Source: Hyphomicrobiales bacterium
GTDB lineage: Bacteria; Pseudomonadota; Alphaproteobacteria; Rhizobiales; Rhodobiaceae
DNA: 64,000 nucleotides
Direction: 5' to 3'
Assembly: GCA_002869065.1 (NCBI GenBank)
Contig: PKTR01000002.1
Coordinates: 1,054,001-1,118,000 of the forward strand
The position numbers and the translations under genes are program-made. This document shows, piece after piece, positions 17,252 through 26,613 of the stretch (its first letter is position 1; each line of letters starts with the position of its first letter). Below the pieces are notes generated by a model. The model saw only the letters and a list, made by a program, of their open reading frames with translations, did no database searches and was not told the origin of the DNA.

Positions 17252-17956
17252 CTAGCCGTTCGCGAGATCGCTCAACTGCGCGGCGTCGCATCTGAATGCG
17301 TTCGGCTTGTCTTCCGCGATCAGCCCCTGGCGCTTGAACTCGGCGATGGTGCGGCTGGCGGTTTCCGTCGTCACACCGAGCACGGCGCCGACATCCTCGC
17401 GGCTGAAGAGCTGAATGTGCTCGGGGCCGTTGTCCTTCGCCAATTGCAGGAACAGGCGGGCGACGCGCTGGCGCGCCGAACCGGTCGAGAACTCCGCGAC
17501 CCACATGTCGGCGGTGGTGAGCGCCGATTGCCAGCGGCGCATGAGGTCGTCATAGAGCCGGCGGTTTTCCATCGAGAGCTGCTTCACCAGCCTGGCCGGG
17601 AAACGGCAGACTTCGGTCTCGACAAGCGCGATGGCGTCATGATGGTAGGGCTCGCCGAGCAGGGTCTCGAGGCCACAGACATCGGTTGCCTTCAGCAGCC
17701 GAACGATCCGCATGGTGCCGTCGGGCAGGTAGGTGACGAGCTTCACCAGGCCCTTGCGGATGGTGAACATATGCGCCTGCGTGCCGCCGGCCTGGAAAAT
17801 CATCGCGCCGGGTTTGAAGCTGTTCTGCGTGATCGGCGTGTGGATGGTGCGGAAGTCAGGCTCGGTGAGCCCGGCAAAGAGCGCGCCGGCGCGCAGCGTG
17901 CAGCTTTGGCAATCGGCGGTGCCGGACCAGGCTTGCGAAACGGTGATCTTGTTCAC
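17252..17956 (-). CDS. Crp/Fnr-family transcriptional regulator, FNR-like
   Basis: 234 residues: cNMP-binding-like beta roll (~30-130), long helix, then HTH. The recognition helix holds E-x2-S-R (TTETASRTI), as in FNR proteins that bind TTGAT-type half sites. Cysteines are C16, C19, C94 and C117. C16, C19 and C117 align with three FNR cluster ligands, but the FNR residue equivalent to C29 is Ala25 here. It lies just downstream of cydC in the same direction, pointing to oxygen- or redox-linked control of the cyd genes. Whether it still holds a 4Fe-4S cluster is unclear. Confidence 0.88.
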   Translation of the reverse strand: MNKITVSQAWSGTADCQSCTLRAGALFAGLTEPDFRTIHTPITQNSFKPGAMIFQAGGTQAHMFTIRKGLVKLVTYLPDGTMRIVRLLKATDVCGLETLLGEPYHHDAIALVETEVCRFPARLVKQLSMENRRLYDDLMRRWQSALTTADMWVAEFSTGSARQRVARLFLQLAKDNGPEHIQLFSREDVGAVLGVTTETASRTIAEFKRQGLIAEDKPNAFRCDAAQLSDLANG

Positions 17957-18039
17957 GACGCGATTTCCGGCTGCAGAACGACATTCAGGGCGCGCCGCCT
18001 TCAGCCCAAGCGCCGCTGCCGTCGTCCATAGATAAGCCT

Positions 18040-19785
18040 TTAATCGCCGGGATCAAACTCGCCGAGTTGTTGGCGAAGCCGGTGATAGGCGCCGCGGGCT
18101 TGTGCAAGGGCTTGCGGCGTGCCGCGTTCGACGATGCGGCCGGCGTCGAGAACGACGATTTCGTCCATCGCATCAAGGGCGGTGAGCGAATGGGTGATGA
18201 GGAGGATGCCCCGCGCGGCCGCCTGCGACATCACGGCCTCAAGTAGGGCGGCTTCGCGCTCGGGGTCGAGGCCCTCGCCGGGTTCGTCGAGGACGAGGAA
18301 CGGCGCGTCTCTCAGGAGTGCGCGGGCCACATTGAGACGGCGCCGCTCGCCGCCGGAGATCTTCAGCCCGCTCGCCCCGACCATGGTGTCGAGGCCGTCG
18401 GGCAGGGCGGCCAGCCAGTCGCCGAGCTGCGCGGTTTTACAAGCGGCGAGAAGGGCTGCGTCGTCGGCGTTCGGGTCGGCGCTCTGGAGGTTTTCGCGGA
18501 TGGAGGCGTCGAACAGATGGGCGCGCTGGTCGGCAACGGCGAAAAGCGCGCGGATCGTCTCGCCGTCGAAGGCGGCGTAGGGGGTGCCGGAGATCGCGAG
18601 AGTGCCGGCGTTCGGGCGCCAGAAGCGGAGCAGCAGGTTGACGAGGCTCGACTTGCCCGACCCGGTCGGGCCGAGGAGCGCGAGTTTGCGGCCGGGGGCG
18701 AGGGTGAGGTCGATCCCGTCCAGCACGGCGGGCCGGGGCGCGCCGTACGTGAAGCTGACATCGCTCAGGGTCACGACCGGCTGGTCCGGGAGTGCTGCGG
18801 AGGCGGCGGGGTCCGGTGTTGGATTGTCGGCGTCGACCAGTTCGAACAGCCGGCGGGCGGCGGCCTTCACCGTTGGCAGCACCTGCACGGCGAGCGGCAG
18901 GGCGGTGACGGCCTCGAAGCTCGCGATGACGAAGAGGGCAAGCATCGCGAGGTTGGCGGGCGCGATGGCGTCTTGCCGGACCAGCGGTGTCGCGATGACG
19001 AGCGTCAGCCACAGGGCGGCGTTGGCGGCAAGGCCGGTGAAACCCTGCGTCAGCCCCTGCAGCAGGCTGAGGCGCTTCTGGTCTTCGATCAGGGCACGGC
19101 TCAGTTGGTTGGCGCGGGCCGCATGGCTGTCCGCCGCGCCGTAGACCAGCAGTTCGGCGAGGCCGTCGCGGGTCTCGATCAGATGGGTGCGCAGTTCTGC
19201 CGCCGTTTCGACCTGCCGTCGCGCCGCATCCCTGCCGAAGCGGTCGGCCAGAAGCGGTGCGCCGATGCCGGCCGCCGCCAGGAGGAGCACTTCGGCAATG
19301 CCGAGCGGGATGCTGGTGAGGCTGAGAAAGAGCGCAAAGGCGAGGCCGGCAAAGGCACCGACGGCGGCCGGTACGAGGACGCGCAGATAGAAATTCTCCA
19401 GCGTGTCGATATCGGCGCGGATGCGGCTGAACAGATCACCGGCGCGATGGGCCTGCAGGCCGGCGGGGGCGAGCGGTTCGAGGCGTTCGTAGAACCAGAC
19501 GCGCAGGCGGGCGATAAGACGGAAGGTCACCTCATGTGTCACCAGCCGCTCGCCGTAACGCCCGACCGTGCGTAGGATCGCCATGGCGCGGATGATCGCC
19601 GCCGGCGTGAAATAGTTCATCGAGACGCCGGCGACGCCGGCCAATGCCATTGCGGCGATGAACCAGCCGGAGACCGCCATCAGAACCACGTTGGCGAGCA
19701 GCGTGACCAGCGACAGCGCGGCTCCGGCGAGCATCCAACCGCGATAGGGGCGCATCAGGACGAGAAGCCGGGTGAGGTCGCTCAT
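18040..19785 (-). CDS. cydC: Cysteine/glutathione ABC exporter subunit CydC
   Basis: 581 residues: six-helix ABC transporter membrane domain (~1-310) then ATPase domain with Walker A LLGPTGSGKSS, signature KISGGERRRLN and Walker B FLVLDEPGEGLD. CydDC exports cysteine and glutathione to the periplasm, needed for assembly of cytochrome bd and c-type cytochromes. The ATG overlaps the cydD stop by ATGA. Confidence 0.94.
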   Translation of the reverse strand: MSDLTRLLVLMRPYRGWMLAGAALSLVTLLANVVLMAVSGWFIAAMALAGVAGVSMNYFTPAAIIRAMAILRTVGRYGERLVTHEVTFRLIARLRVWFYERLEPLAPAGLQAHRAGDLFSRIRADIDTLENFYLRVLVPAAVGAFAGLAFALFLSLTSIPLGIAEVLLLAAAGIGAPLLADRFGRDAARRQVETAAELRTHLIETRDGLAELLVYGAADSHAARANQLSRALIEDQKRLSLLQGLTQGFTGLAANAALWLTLVIATPLVRQDAIAPANLAMLALFVIASFEAVTALPLAVQVLPTVKAAARRLFELVDADNPTPDPAASAALPDQPVVTLSDVSFTYGAPRPAVLDGIDLTLAPGRKLALLGPTGSGKSSLVNLLLRFWRPNAGTLAISGTPYAAFDGETIRALFAVADQRAHLFDASIRENLQSADPNADDAALLAACKTAQLGDWLAALPDGLDTMVGASGLKISGGERRRLNVARALLRDAPFLVLDEPGEGLDPEREAALLEAVMSQAAARGILLITHSLTALDAMDEIVVLDAGRIVERGTPQALAQARGAYHRLRQQLGEFDPGD

Positions 19786-21533
19786 GGTCGCGCCTCTTCG
19801 TCCGCTTTGGTTTCGCCGTGCCGGGCATAGGCGCTGGCGAGGCGGGAATAGAGTCCACCCTTCGCGACGAGATCGTCATGCCGGCCCTGTTCGATCAGCT
19901 GGCCACGGTCGACGACCAGAATGCGATCGGCGGCACGCACGCTCGAAAGGCGGTGGGCGATGGTCAGCGTGGTGCGGTCGCGCGGCAGGGCGGCAAGCGC
20001 ATCCGCGATCAGTCTTTCGCTCGCCAGATCGAGATGGGCGGTCGGCTCGTCGAACAGCATCAGGGTTGCGGGCTTCAGCAGCGCGCGGGCGAGCGCGATG
20101 CGCTGCACCTGACCGCCGGACAGGTCCGCGCCCCGGTCGCCGACATCTGTGTCGAGACCGGCGGGAAGGCGGCCGGTGAATTCATCGACATTGGCTGCCC
20201 GCATGGCTTCCTGCAGTGCCGCTGTATCGGCATCGGGCATACCGAGGCGGATGTTGCCGGCGATGGTGCCGAAGAAGAGCGTCGGCGCCTGCGGCACGTA
20301 GGAGAGGTGCCTGCGCCAGTGGTCGGGGTCGATGGCGGCAAGCGGCGTGTCGTCGACGAAGATCATGCCGCTGTCGGGTTCGATGAAGCGCAGGACGAGT
20401 TGCAGAATGGTGCTCTTGCCGGCGCCCGAAGGTCCGACAAGCGCGATCCGCTCGCCGGGCGCCATCGTAAAGGAGAGGCCCGAGACACCGCTGTCGCGGC
20501 CGGCATGGGCGAAGGAGACGTTGTCGAAACGCAAGGTGAACCGGTCCGGCACCACGACGGTCGCGGCCGGGCGCTCGGGCATCTCCAGCGTGGCGATCTC
20601 GACGATACGGTCGGCGGCGGCGAGCGCGTCCATGCGGGCGTGATACTGGGTGCCGAGCTGGCGCAGCGGCAGATAGAATTCCGGCGCGAGCAGCAGCGCG
20701 AAGAAGCCGCTCAAGAAGGTCATCTCGCCGAACAGCAGGCGAAAGCCGATGAAGACGGCGACGATGGCGATGCTGATGGTGGCGAAGAATTCGAGCGCGA
20801 AGGCCGACAGAAACGCGACCCGGAGCACGCCCATCGTGGTCTGGCGGTAGTCCTCGGCGATGCGGCCGATGGTGGCGGCCTCGCGCCGGCTGGCGCCAAA
20901 GGCCTTCAGCGTGGCAAGCCCGGCAATGCGGTCGAGGAAGTGGTTGCCCATGCGGGTGAGGCGGTGCCACTGGCGCTGGTTGAGCCGTTCCGCGCCCTTG
21001 CCGATGAGGATCATGAACAGCGGGATGAGCGGCGCGGTGACGACGAGCACCAGGCCCGACAGCCAGTCGTTCGGGGCGACCACGACGACGATGACGAGCG
21101 GCGCGATCATCGCCGCCGAAACGGCCGGCAGGTAGCCGGAGAAATAGGCCTCGAGCTTTTCGATGCCGTCGGCGAGCGTGGTGACGAGATCGCCGGTGCC
21201 CTCGCCGGCGAGCCGTACCGGACCGAGCGCGGTGATGCGGGAAAGAAGGTGTTGGCGTAGCGCCTGCTTGACGGTGGCGGCGGCTGAAAAGGCGGTGCGG
21301 GTGGCGGTCGCCGTGACCGCGAAGCGCAGCAGGAACACGATAGGCAGTGCGGCAAGCGGTGCGGTGAGATCGGCAAGGCCCGCGTCCTTGAACACCACGG
21401 CGGTGACGATGGTGGCGAGCAGGAAGGCCTGCGCGATGATGAGCAGCGCGGCGGCAAAGGACAGCAGGGCGGCAAGGCGCAGGGGCGCCTTGACCGTTTT
21501 CGCGTCGTCCTTGAGAAACCGCGTGCTGTCCAT
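19782..21533 (-). CDS. cydD: Cysteine/glutathione ABC exporter subunit CydD
   Basis: About 583 residues from the ATG at 21533 (a GTG at 21542 is the alternative; neither has a clear ribosome site). It has an exporter-type membrane domain followed by an ATPase with Walker A LVGPSGAGKST, signature DLSGGQVQRIA and Walker B MLFDEPTAHLD. Partner of CydC in the heterodimeric thiol exporter. It lies 73 bp after cydX in the bd oxidase operon. Confidence 0.93.
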   Translation of the reverse strand: MDSTRFLKDDAKTVKAPLRLAALLSFAAALLIIAQAFLLATIVTAVVFKDAGLADLTAPLAALPIVFLLRFAVTATATRTAFSAAATVKQALRQHLLSRITALGPVRLAGEGTGDLVTTLADGIEKLEAYFSGYLPAVSAAMIAPLVIVVVVAPNDWLSGLVLVVTAPLIPLFMILIGKGAERLNQRQWHRLTRMGNHFLDRIAGLATLKAFGASRREAATIGRIAEDYRQTTMGVLRVAFLSAFALEFFATISIAIVAVFIGFRLLFGEMTFLSGFFALLLAPEFYLPLRQLGTQYHARMDALAAADRIVEIATLEMPERPAATVVVPDRFTLRFDNVSFAHAGRDSGVSGLSFTMAPGERIALVGPSGAGKSTILQLVLRFIEPDSGMIFVDDTPLAAIDPDHWRRHLSYVPQAPTLFFGTIAGNIRLGMPDADTAALQEAMRAANVDEFTGRLPAGLDTDVGDRGADLSGGQVQRIALARALLKPATLMLFDEPTAHLDLASERLIADALAALPRDRTTLTIAHRLSSVRAADRILVVDRGQLIEQGRHDDLVAKGGLYSRLASAYARHGETKADEEARP

Positions 21534-21606
21534 CGATATCACTGTTGGTGAAAAGCGACCGGCCCCACAGGCGGGGCCGGTTTAATTTTCGCGTGCGGGG
21601 CGGCGG

Positions 21607-21732
21607 TCAGGCTGGCTTGTCGCCGCCGTCGCCGTTTTCGCCGAAGCTGTCGTAAGCCTCGTACCACATGACGTTGATGACGCCGATTGCGAGCGCTGCC
21701 GTCACGCCGAGGACCCAGGAAAAATACCACAT
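21607..21732 (-). CDS. cydX: Cytochrome bd oxidase small subunit CydX
   Basis: A 41-residue protein starting MWYFSWVLGVTAALAIGVIN and continuing with a WYEAYD motif, closely matching the CydX/YbgT pattern (one transmembrane helix, then WYE). An acidic, Gly-rich tail follows. It lies between cydB (117 bp upstream) and cydD, the usual place. CydX stabilises the haem pocket of CydAB. It is shorter than usual gene-finder cut-offs and easily missed. Confidence 0.92.
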   Translation of the reverse strand: MWYFSWVLGVTAALAIGVINVMWYEAYDSFGENGDGGDKPA

Positions 21733-21849
21733 GATTTCAGTGTCCTTTTGCGAGCATCATCCGACCGGAGTGGAACGAGGATCGATAAGATGATGCGGTA
21801 AAACAACAAGATTGAGCGCCGATCCGATTCACTCGGATCGGCTAGCGCA

Positions 21850-23007
21850 TCAGTAGGCCGAGTGGCTGCGGTTCTGGATTTCGGCAACCGTGACCTTGCC
21901 CCACATGCGGGCGTAGCACCACACGGTGTAGGCCAGCACGATGGGCAGGAAGATCACCACCGCCCAGAACATCACCGTCAGGGTGAGGTGGCTCGACGGC
22001 GCGTCCCAGATCGTCAGGCTCGAGGAGGGATTGCTGCTCGAGGGCATGACGAAGGGGAACATCGACAGGCCGGCGGTGGAGATGATGCCGGTCATGCCGA
22101 GGGCGCTGAAGGTGTAGGCGAAGCCGGGCCGCGATGCGCGTGACAGGAGCACGGCGAGCGCGGTGGCGGCGAGGCCCGTGACGGGCGCCAGGATGGCGAT
22201 CGGGAACTGGCTGTAGATCGCCAGAAGAGCGCCGCTGTCACGGACCACCTCCTTGGCCAACGGGTTCGGCAGGGCATCGAGCGGCGGTTGGCTGACGATG
22301 CGGTAGCCTTCGATGCCGCCAAAGAGGATCCACACCCCGCCGAGCGCGAACAGGACGACGGTCGCGAAGCCGGCATAGGTCGCGGCCTTTCTCGCCCGCT
22401 CGGCGAGCACGCCTTCGGTTCTGAGCTGCAGCCACAGCGCGCCGTGCAGGGTCAGCATGGCGACGCTGACGAGGCCGGCGAGAATGGCGAACGGGTTGAG
22501 CAGCGGCAACAGGGCGAAGATGAAGCTGCCCTCGTAGTGGGCCTTGAGGAACTGGTCGAGGTGGAACGGCACGCCCTGAAGGAGGTTGCCGAAGGCGACG
22601 CCGAAGATCAGCGAGGGGATCGCGCCGCCGACGAACAGGCCCCAGTCCCAGCGGTTGCGCCATTTCGGATTGTCGATCTTGGAGCGGTAGTCGAAGCCGA
22701 CCGGGCGGAAGAAGAGCGCGAACAGCACCAAGAGCATGGCCATGTAGAAGCCGCTGAAGGCGGCCGCATAGACCGCTGGCCAGGCGGCGAAGATGGCGCC
22801 GCCGGCGGTGATCAGCCAGACCTGGTTGCCGTCCCAGTGCGGGCCGACCGTGTTGATGATGACGCGGCGTTCCTCGTCGGTCTTGCCGAGGAAGGGCAGC
22901 AGGTTTCCGACGCCCATATCCATGCCGTCGGTGATGGCGAATCCGATCAGCAGCGCACCGACCAGCATCCACCAGATGAGTTTCAGGGTCTCGTAATCGA
23001 GCAACAT
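21850..23007 (-). CDS. cydB: Cytochrome bd quinol oxidase subunit II CydB
   Basis: 385 residues with about eight to nine transmembrane helices and the CydB N-terminal pattern (IWWMLVGALLIGFAITDGMD, then GVGNLLPF and GPHWDGNQVWL). It pairs with CydA in the inner-membrane quinol oxidase. It lies 26 bp after cydA. Confidence 0.96.
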   Translation of the reverse strand: MLLDYETLKLIWWMLVGALLIGFAITDGMDMGVGNLLPFLGKTDEERRVIINTVGPHWDGNQVWLITAGGAIFAAWPAVYAAAFSGFYMAMLLVLFALFFRPVGFDYRSKIDNPKWRNRWDWGLFVGGAIPSLIFGVAFGNLLQGVPFHLDQFLKAHYEGSFIFALLPLLNPFAILAGLVSVAMLTLHGALWLQLRTEGVLAERARKAATYAGFATVVLFALGGVWILFGGIEGYRIVSQPPLDALPNPLAKEVVRDSGALLAIYSQFPIAILAPVTGLAATALAVLLSRASRPGFAYTFSALGMTGIISTAGLSMFPFVMPSSSNPSSSLTIWDAPSSHLTLTVMFWAVVIFLPIVLAYTVWCYARMWGKVTVAEIQNRSHSAY

Positions 23008-23033
23008 GATCCGTGTTCCTTTGCGGTCGGCGG

Positions 23034-24608
23034 CTATTCGGCCGGCTGAGCGGTCTGTTCGTGGTGGTAGCGGCCGGTGTGGAGCGAACTCGGACCGAGG
23101 CGCGCGAACTTGAACATCAGCCAGACTTCGATCACCAGGAGGAAGGTGTAGAAGCCGATGAAGCCTGCCAGCGAGAAGATGAGGTCGGTGGTGGTCAGCG
23201 CCGATGTGGCGAGGAAGGTCGGCAGGATTTCACCGATCGCCCAGGGCTGACGGCCATATTCGGCGACGAACCAGCCGGTCTCGATGGCGATCCAGGGCAG
23301 CGGGATCGCCCAAACCAGCGCCCACAGCAGCCAGCGCTTTTCCTCGATGACGCGGCGGGCGTTGTAGTAGAAGGCAGCCGCGAACAGGGCGAGCATGGTG
23401 AAGCCGGCGGCGACCATGATGCGGAAGGTCCAGAACAGCGGCGCGACCGCGGGGATCGCGTCTTCCGCCGCCTGGCGGATCTGGGCGTCCGTTGCCTCTG
23501 CCGGGTTCTCGGCATAGCGCTTCACGAGCAGGCCGTAGCCGAGATCGGCGCGGTGCTGTTCGAACAGCGCCTTGACCGGGTCCGATTTGTCGCCGGCGCG
23601 CAGTTTCTGCAATTCGCCATAGGCGATGATGCCCGAGCGGACCCGCTGTTCGGCATGGTCGACCAGATCGTTCAGCCCGGTGACCTGCTTGTCGAGGGAG
23701 CGGGTGGCGATGAGGCCGAGCGCGTAGGGGATCTTGATGGCAAAGTCGGTGGTCTTCGTCTCGTCGTTCGGCAGGCCGATGACGGTGAAGGCGGCCGGGG
23801 CTTCGACGGTGTGGTACTCGGCCTCGATGGCGGCGAGCTTGACCTTTTGCACATCGCCGAGCTCGTAGCCGGATTCGTCGCCGAGCACGATCACCGAAAG
23901 GGCGGCGGCCAGGCCGAAGCCGGCGGCGACCGAAAACGAGCGCTTGGCAAAGGCGAGATCACGGCCCTTCAGCAGGTACCAGCTCGAAATGCCGATGACG
24001 AACATGGAGGCGGCGACATAGCCGGCAGCCACGGTGTGGATGAACTTCACCTGGGCGACCGGATTTAACACGACCTCCCAGAAATTCGTCATCTCCATAC
24101 GCATGGTCTCGTAGGAGAATTCCGAGCCGACCGGGTTCTGCATCCAGCCATTGGCGATCAGGATCCACAGTGCCGACAGGTTGGTGCCGACGGCGGTCAG
24201 GAACGTGACGGTGAGATGCTGGCGCTTGGTCAGCTTGTCCCAGCCGAGGAAGAACAGGCCGACGAAGGTCGATTCCAGGAAGAACGCCATCAGGCCCTCG
24301 ATCGCCAGCGGCGCGCCGAACACGTCGCCGACATAATGCGAGTAGTAGGAACAGTTGGTGCCGAACTGGAACTCCATGGTCAGGCCGGTGGTGACGCCGA
24401 GGGCGAAGTTGATGCCGAACAGCTTGCCCCAGAACTTGGTCATGTCCTTGTAGATCTCTTTGCCGGTCATGACGTAGACCGACTCCATGATCACCAGGAT
24501 CCAGGTCATGCCGAGGGTCAGCGGCACGAACAGGAAGTGGTAGAGCGCGGTCGCGGCGAACTGCCAGCGCGACAGGCTCACGAACAATTCGTCATAGATG
24601 GGTTCCAC
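23034..24608 (-). CDS. cydA: Cytochrome bd quinol oxidase subunit I CydA
   Basis: 524 residues with a GTG start at 24608 behind a clear GGAGG site. It follows E. coli CydA closely: [11 protein letters not shown] with the haem His at ~24, [11 protein letters not shown], and the full-length Q-loop (ATRSLDKQ to YGLLVKRY and AIPAVAPLF), so it is the long-Q-loop bd-I type. It holds the haems and the quinol site and reduces O2 at high affinity without proton pumping. The 171 bp upstream contain no recognised FNR site; the operon may be read from the NifX-like gene's promoter. Confidence 0.97.
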   Translation of the reverse strand: MEPIYDELFVSLSRWQFAATALYHFLFVPLTLGMTWILVIMESVYVMTGKEIYKDMTKFWGKLFGINFALGVTTGLTMEFQFGTNCSYYSHYVGDVFGAPLAIEGLMAFFLESTFVGLFFLGWDKLTKRQHLTVTFLTAVGTNLSALWILIANGWMQNPVGSEFSYETMRMEMTNFWEVVLNPVAQVKFIHTVAAGYVAASMFVIGISSWYLLKGRDLAFAKRSFSVAAGFGLAAALSVIVLGDESGYELGDVQKVKLAAIEAEYHTVEAPAAFTVIGLPNDETKTTDFAIKIPYALGLIATRSLDKQVTGLNDLVDHAEQRVRSGIIAYGELQKLRAGDKSDPVKALFEQHRADLGYGLLVKRYAENPAEATDAQIRQAAEDAIPAVAPLFWTFRIMVAAGFTMLALFAAAFYYNARRVIEEKRWLLWALVWAIPLPWIAIETGWFVAEYGRQPWAIGEILPTFLATSALTTTDLIFSLAGFIGFYTFLLVIEVWLMFKFARLGPSSLHTGRYHHEQTAQPAE

Positions 24609-24779
24609 GGAACGCCTCCAATCTTTGTGGCGAAGAACGTCGATGATCGAGGCTCGGCGTTCGTCGAAACCAACTGCTTCCGGGTCCGGAGCCGAAATGG
24701 TCCGGGCGGGGTCGAGGAATGAGGTGGAAGGGCGAGACGGCGCCGGGGGGACGCGCCGCTCGCCGCTCCGGAAAGGCGG

Positions 24780-25181
24780 CTAGGCCCGATGGCTGCAGCC
24801 GCAGCCGCCTTCGTCGTGATGGTGGTCGTGGTCGTGATCGTCGGCCTCGGCGCCCGGCGGCGGCAGGGCCTCGCCGCGCACGAAGTAGGCGACTGCCTCG
24901 AGCGGGTCGGTCATGCCGGTGCGCACGACCTGAACGCCGCGGCGGGCCATCTTGCCGACGAAGCCGTCGCCGCAGCCGCCGGTGATCAGCACGTCGAGCG
25001 CGTCGAGCGGATGCGGCGCATAGGGGTTGGCCTCATGCATGGACTCGGTCTTCGGCAGATCGATGCGGTCGATCTCGGCGAAGTTGTTGTCGCCCTCGAC
25101 CGCATAGACGAAAAACCGCCGGGCCTTGCCGGCATGGCCGGTGATGGTGCGAAAATTCTGGCTGCTGACGCCAATTTTCAT
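24780..25181 (-). CDS. NifX/NifB-type cofactor-binding protein with His/Cys-rich tail
   Basis: 133 residues, near-perfect GGAGAAGAG ribosome site. Residues 1-105 have the dinitrogenase iron-molybdenum cofactor-binding fold (MKIGVSSQN start, ITGHAGKA, ITGGCGDG). The last 22 residues are a metal-binding tail rich in Asp and His with a CGC pair. No nitrogenase genes are present. Its position as first gene before cydABX suggests a role with iron or Fe-S/haem metal handling for the oxidase, which is inference. Confidence 0.82.
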   Translation of the reverse strand: MKIGVSSQNFRTITGHAGKARRFFVYAVEGDNNFAEIDRIDLPKTESMHEANPYAPHPLDALDVLITGGCGDGFVGKMARRGVQVVRTGMTDPLEAVAYFVRGEALPPPGAEADDHDHDHHHDEGGCGCSHRA

Positions 25182-25381
25182 TTCTCTTCTCCAGATTGCG
25201 TTGCCGCCGGGCTGCGTATTCCTGACCCGTTGTTGGAACGCGGGAACGAAGCCCCGTGTTCCCGCTCATGTGCGCCTTTGCAGGCGGAACAGGAGCGGTG
25301 TCAGGAAAGGCAGGCATCCGCACCCAAAGGTGCCGGGGCCGCTATTCGAACCCGTTTTTGCGCCTCGCGGGAAAAAACGCA

Positions 25382-25395
25382 TTGAAAATTGTCAA
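25382..25395. promoter_or_regulatory. Candidate FNR/FixK box (anaerobox)
   Basis: TTGAA-AATT-GTCAA: two FNR-type half sites (consensus TTGAT/C-N4-G/ATCAA) with one mismatch. It lies 200 bp before the NifX-like/cyd genes and 110 bp before the efflux operon. The E-x2-S-R recognition helix of the regulator coded at 17252-17956 fits such a site. Confidence 0.45.
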
Positions 25396-25396
25396 T

Positions 25397-25412
25397 GGTC
25401 CCGATCGGGACC
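25397..25412. promoter_or_regulatory. 16-bp perfect palindrome, operator candidate
   Basis: GGTCCCGATCGGGACC, perfectly symmetric, starting one base after the FNR-like box and 93 bp before the efflux operon start. Placement suggests an operator for the RND operon, but no local TetR- or MarR-type repressor is coded beside it. Confidence 0.4.
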
Positions 25413-25504
25413 GTTTCCGGCTTTCGTTTGCAAGTTGCGCTCGCCGCGTCCTTGCCCCTACGCTGGGCAAAATGGCGAACCGGGTTCGGCTTGCGGGGGA
25501 AACG

Positions 25505-26608
25505 ATGTTCAGGTTCTTGGGTGTTCTGGTTGCGTTGGCGCTGGCGGCTTGCTCGGAGGAGCCGGCGCCGGTCGAAAAGCCCGTTCGGGCGCTCAAGACC
25601 TACACGGTTTCCGAGGCCGAACGGGCGACCGTGCGGCGCTTTCCCGCCGTGCTCGAACCGGCCGAGCTCAACATCCTTTCCTTCGAGGCGGCCGGCAAGC
25701 TCCAGCAACTCGGTCTGAGCGTCGGGCAGCGGCTTTCCGCCGGCGAGGAAATCGCCCGGCTCGATCCGGCCTCGCTGATCCTGCAGGTGGAGACGGCGCA
25801 AGCCGGCGTCGAGGAAGCGACGGCGGCGGCGGAAAACGCGGCCGACACGCTTGGCCGGCAGGAAGAGCTGATGCGGCGCGGCGCCACCACCCAGGCCAAT
25901 GTGGACGACGCCAAGACCAAGGCGCGGACCTCGGCGGCGTCACTCGCGCAGGCGCGGAAATCGCTCGAAAGTGCCGAACAGAACCTCGACAAGTCGGTGC
26001 TGAAGATGCCGTTTGACGGCGTCATCAATTCCGTCGACGTGGTGTCGTTCTCGACGGTCAGCGCGGGGACGCCGATCGCCTCGGTCTATCCGGCCGACAG
26101 GTTCGAGGTCTCGTTCTCGGTCAATTTCGACACGGTGAACCGGCTGGTCGTCGGCAAGCCGGCGAAGATACGCCTCGCCGACCGGCCCGATATCACGCTG
26201 GACGCCGTGGTCAGCGAAATCGGTTCGCGGGCCGACTCGGTGTCGAGCTTTCCCGTCGTCATGGAGCTACGTGAGACCCATCCGCTGCTGAAGGCCGGCA
26301 TGGCGGTCGAGGCGGCGCTGGAGTTCGAACTGCCGGCGGAACAGGGCTATCGCATCCCGCTCTCGGCCTTCATCAAGGATGGCCACAGCGGTGAGCGGGC
26401 GACGCCGGATTCGCCGGCCAGGATGGGCATCTTCGTCTATGACGCGGCGAGCGGCACGGTGAAACGGCGCGACGTCGCCGTCGGCGGCGTCATCGACAAT
26501 TCGCTGATCGTGATTGACGGCCTCGCGCCGGGCGACAAGGTCGCCTCGGCCGGCGTTTCCTTCCTCGTCGAGGGCCAGAAGGTGAAGCTTCTCCAGGACG
26601 GGGAGTAG
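25505..26608 (+). CDS. RND efflux periplasmic adaptor (membrane fusion protein), lipoprotein
   Basis: 367 residues from the ATG at 25505 (GGGGGAA site); the frame is open further upstream but only this start gives a proper lipoprotein signal, ending LALAAC with Cys19 as lipid anchor. It shows the adaptor pattern: barrel-sandwich halves flanking a helical hairpin (~85-150), beta-barrel and membrane-proximal domains. It links the RND pump to an outer-membrane channel, which is not coded here. The pump gene follows 5 bp later. Confidence 0.93.
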   Translation: MFRFLGVLVALALAACSEEPAPVEKPVRALKTYTVSEAERATVRRFPAVLEPAELNILSFEAAGKLQQLGLSVGQRLSAGEEIARLDPASLILQVETAQAGVEEATAAAENAADTLGRQEELMRRGATTQANVDDAKTKARTSAASLAQARKSLESAEQNLDKSVLKMPFDGVINSVDVVSFSTVSAGTPIASVYPADRFEVSFSVNFDTVNRLVVGKPAKIRLADRPDITLDAVVSEIGSRADSVSSFPVVMELRETHPLLKAGMAVEAALEFELPAEQGYRIPLSAFIKDGHSGERATPDSPARMGIFVYDAASGTVKRRDVAVGGVIDNSLIVIDGLAPGDKVASAGVSFLVEGQKVKLLQDGE

Positions 26609-26613
26609 CGTCG

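Noticed and set aside
19818-21260. A 480-codon plus-strand frame opposite cydD
   Set aside because: Shadow frame; cydD on the other strand has all ABC exporter motifs.
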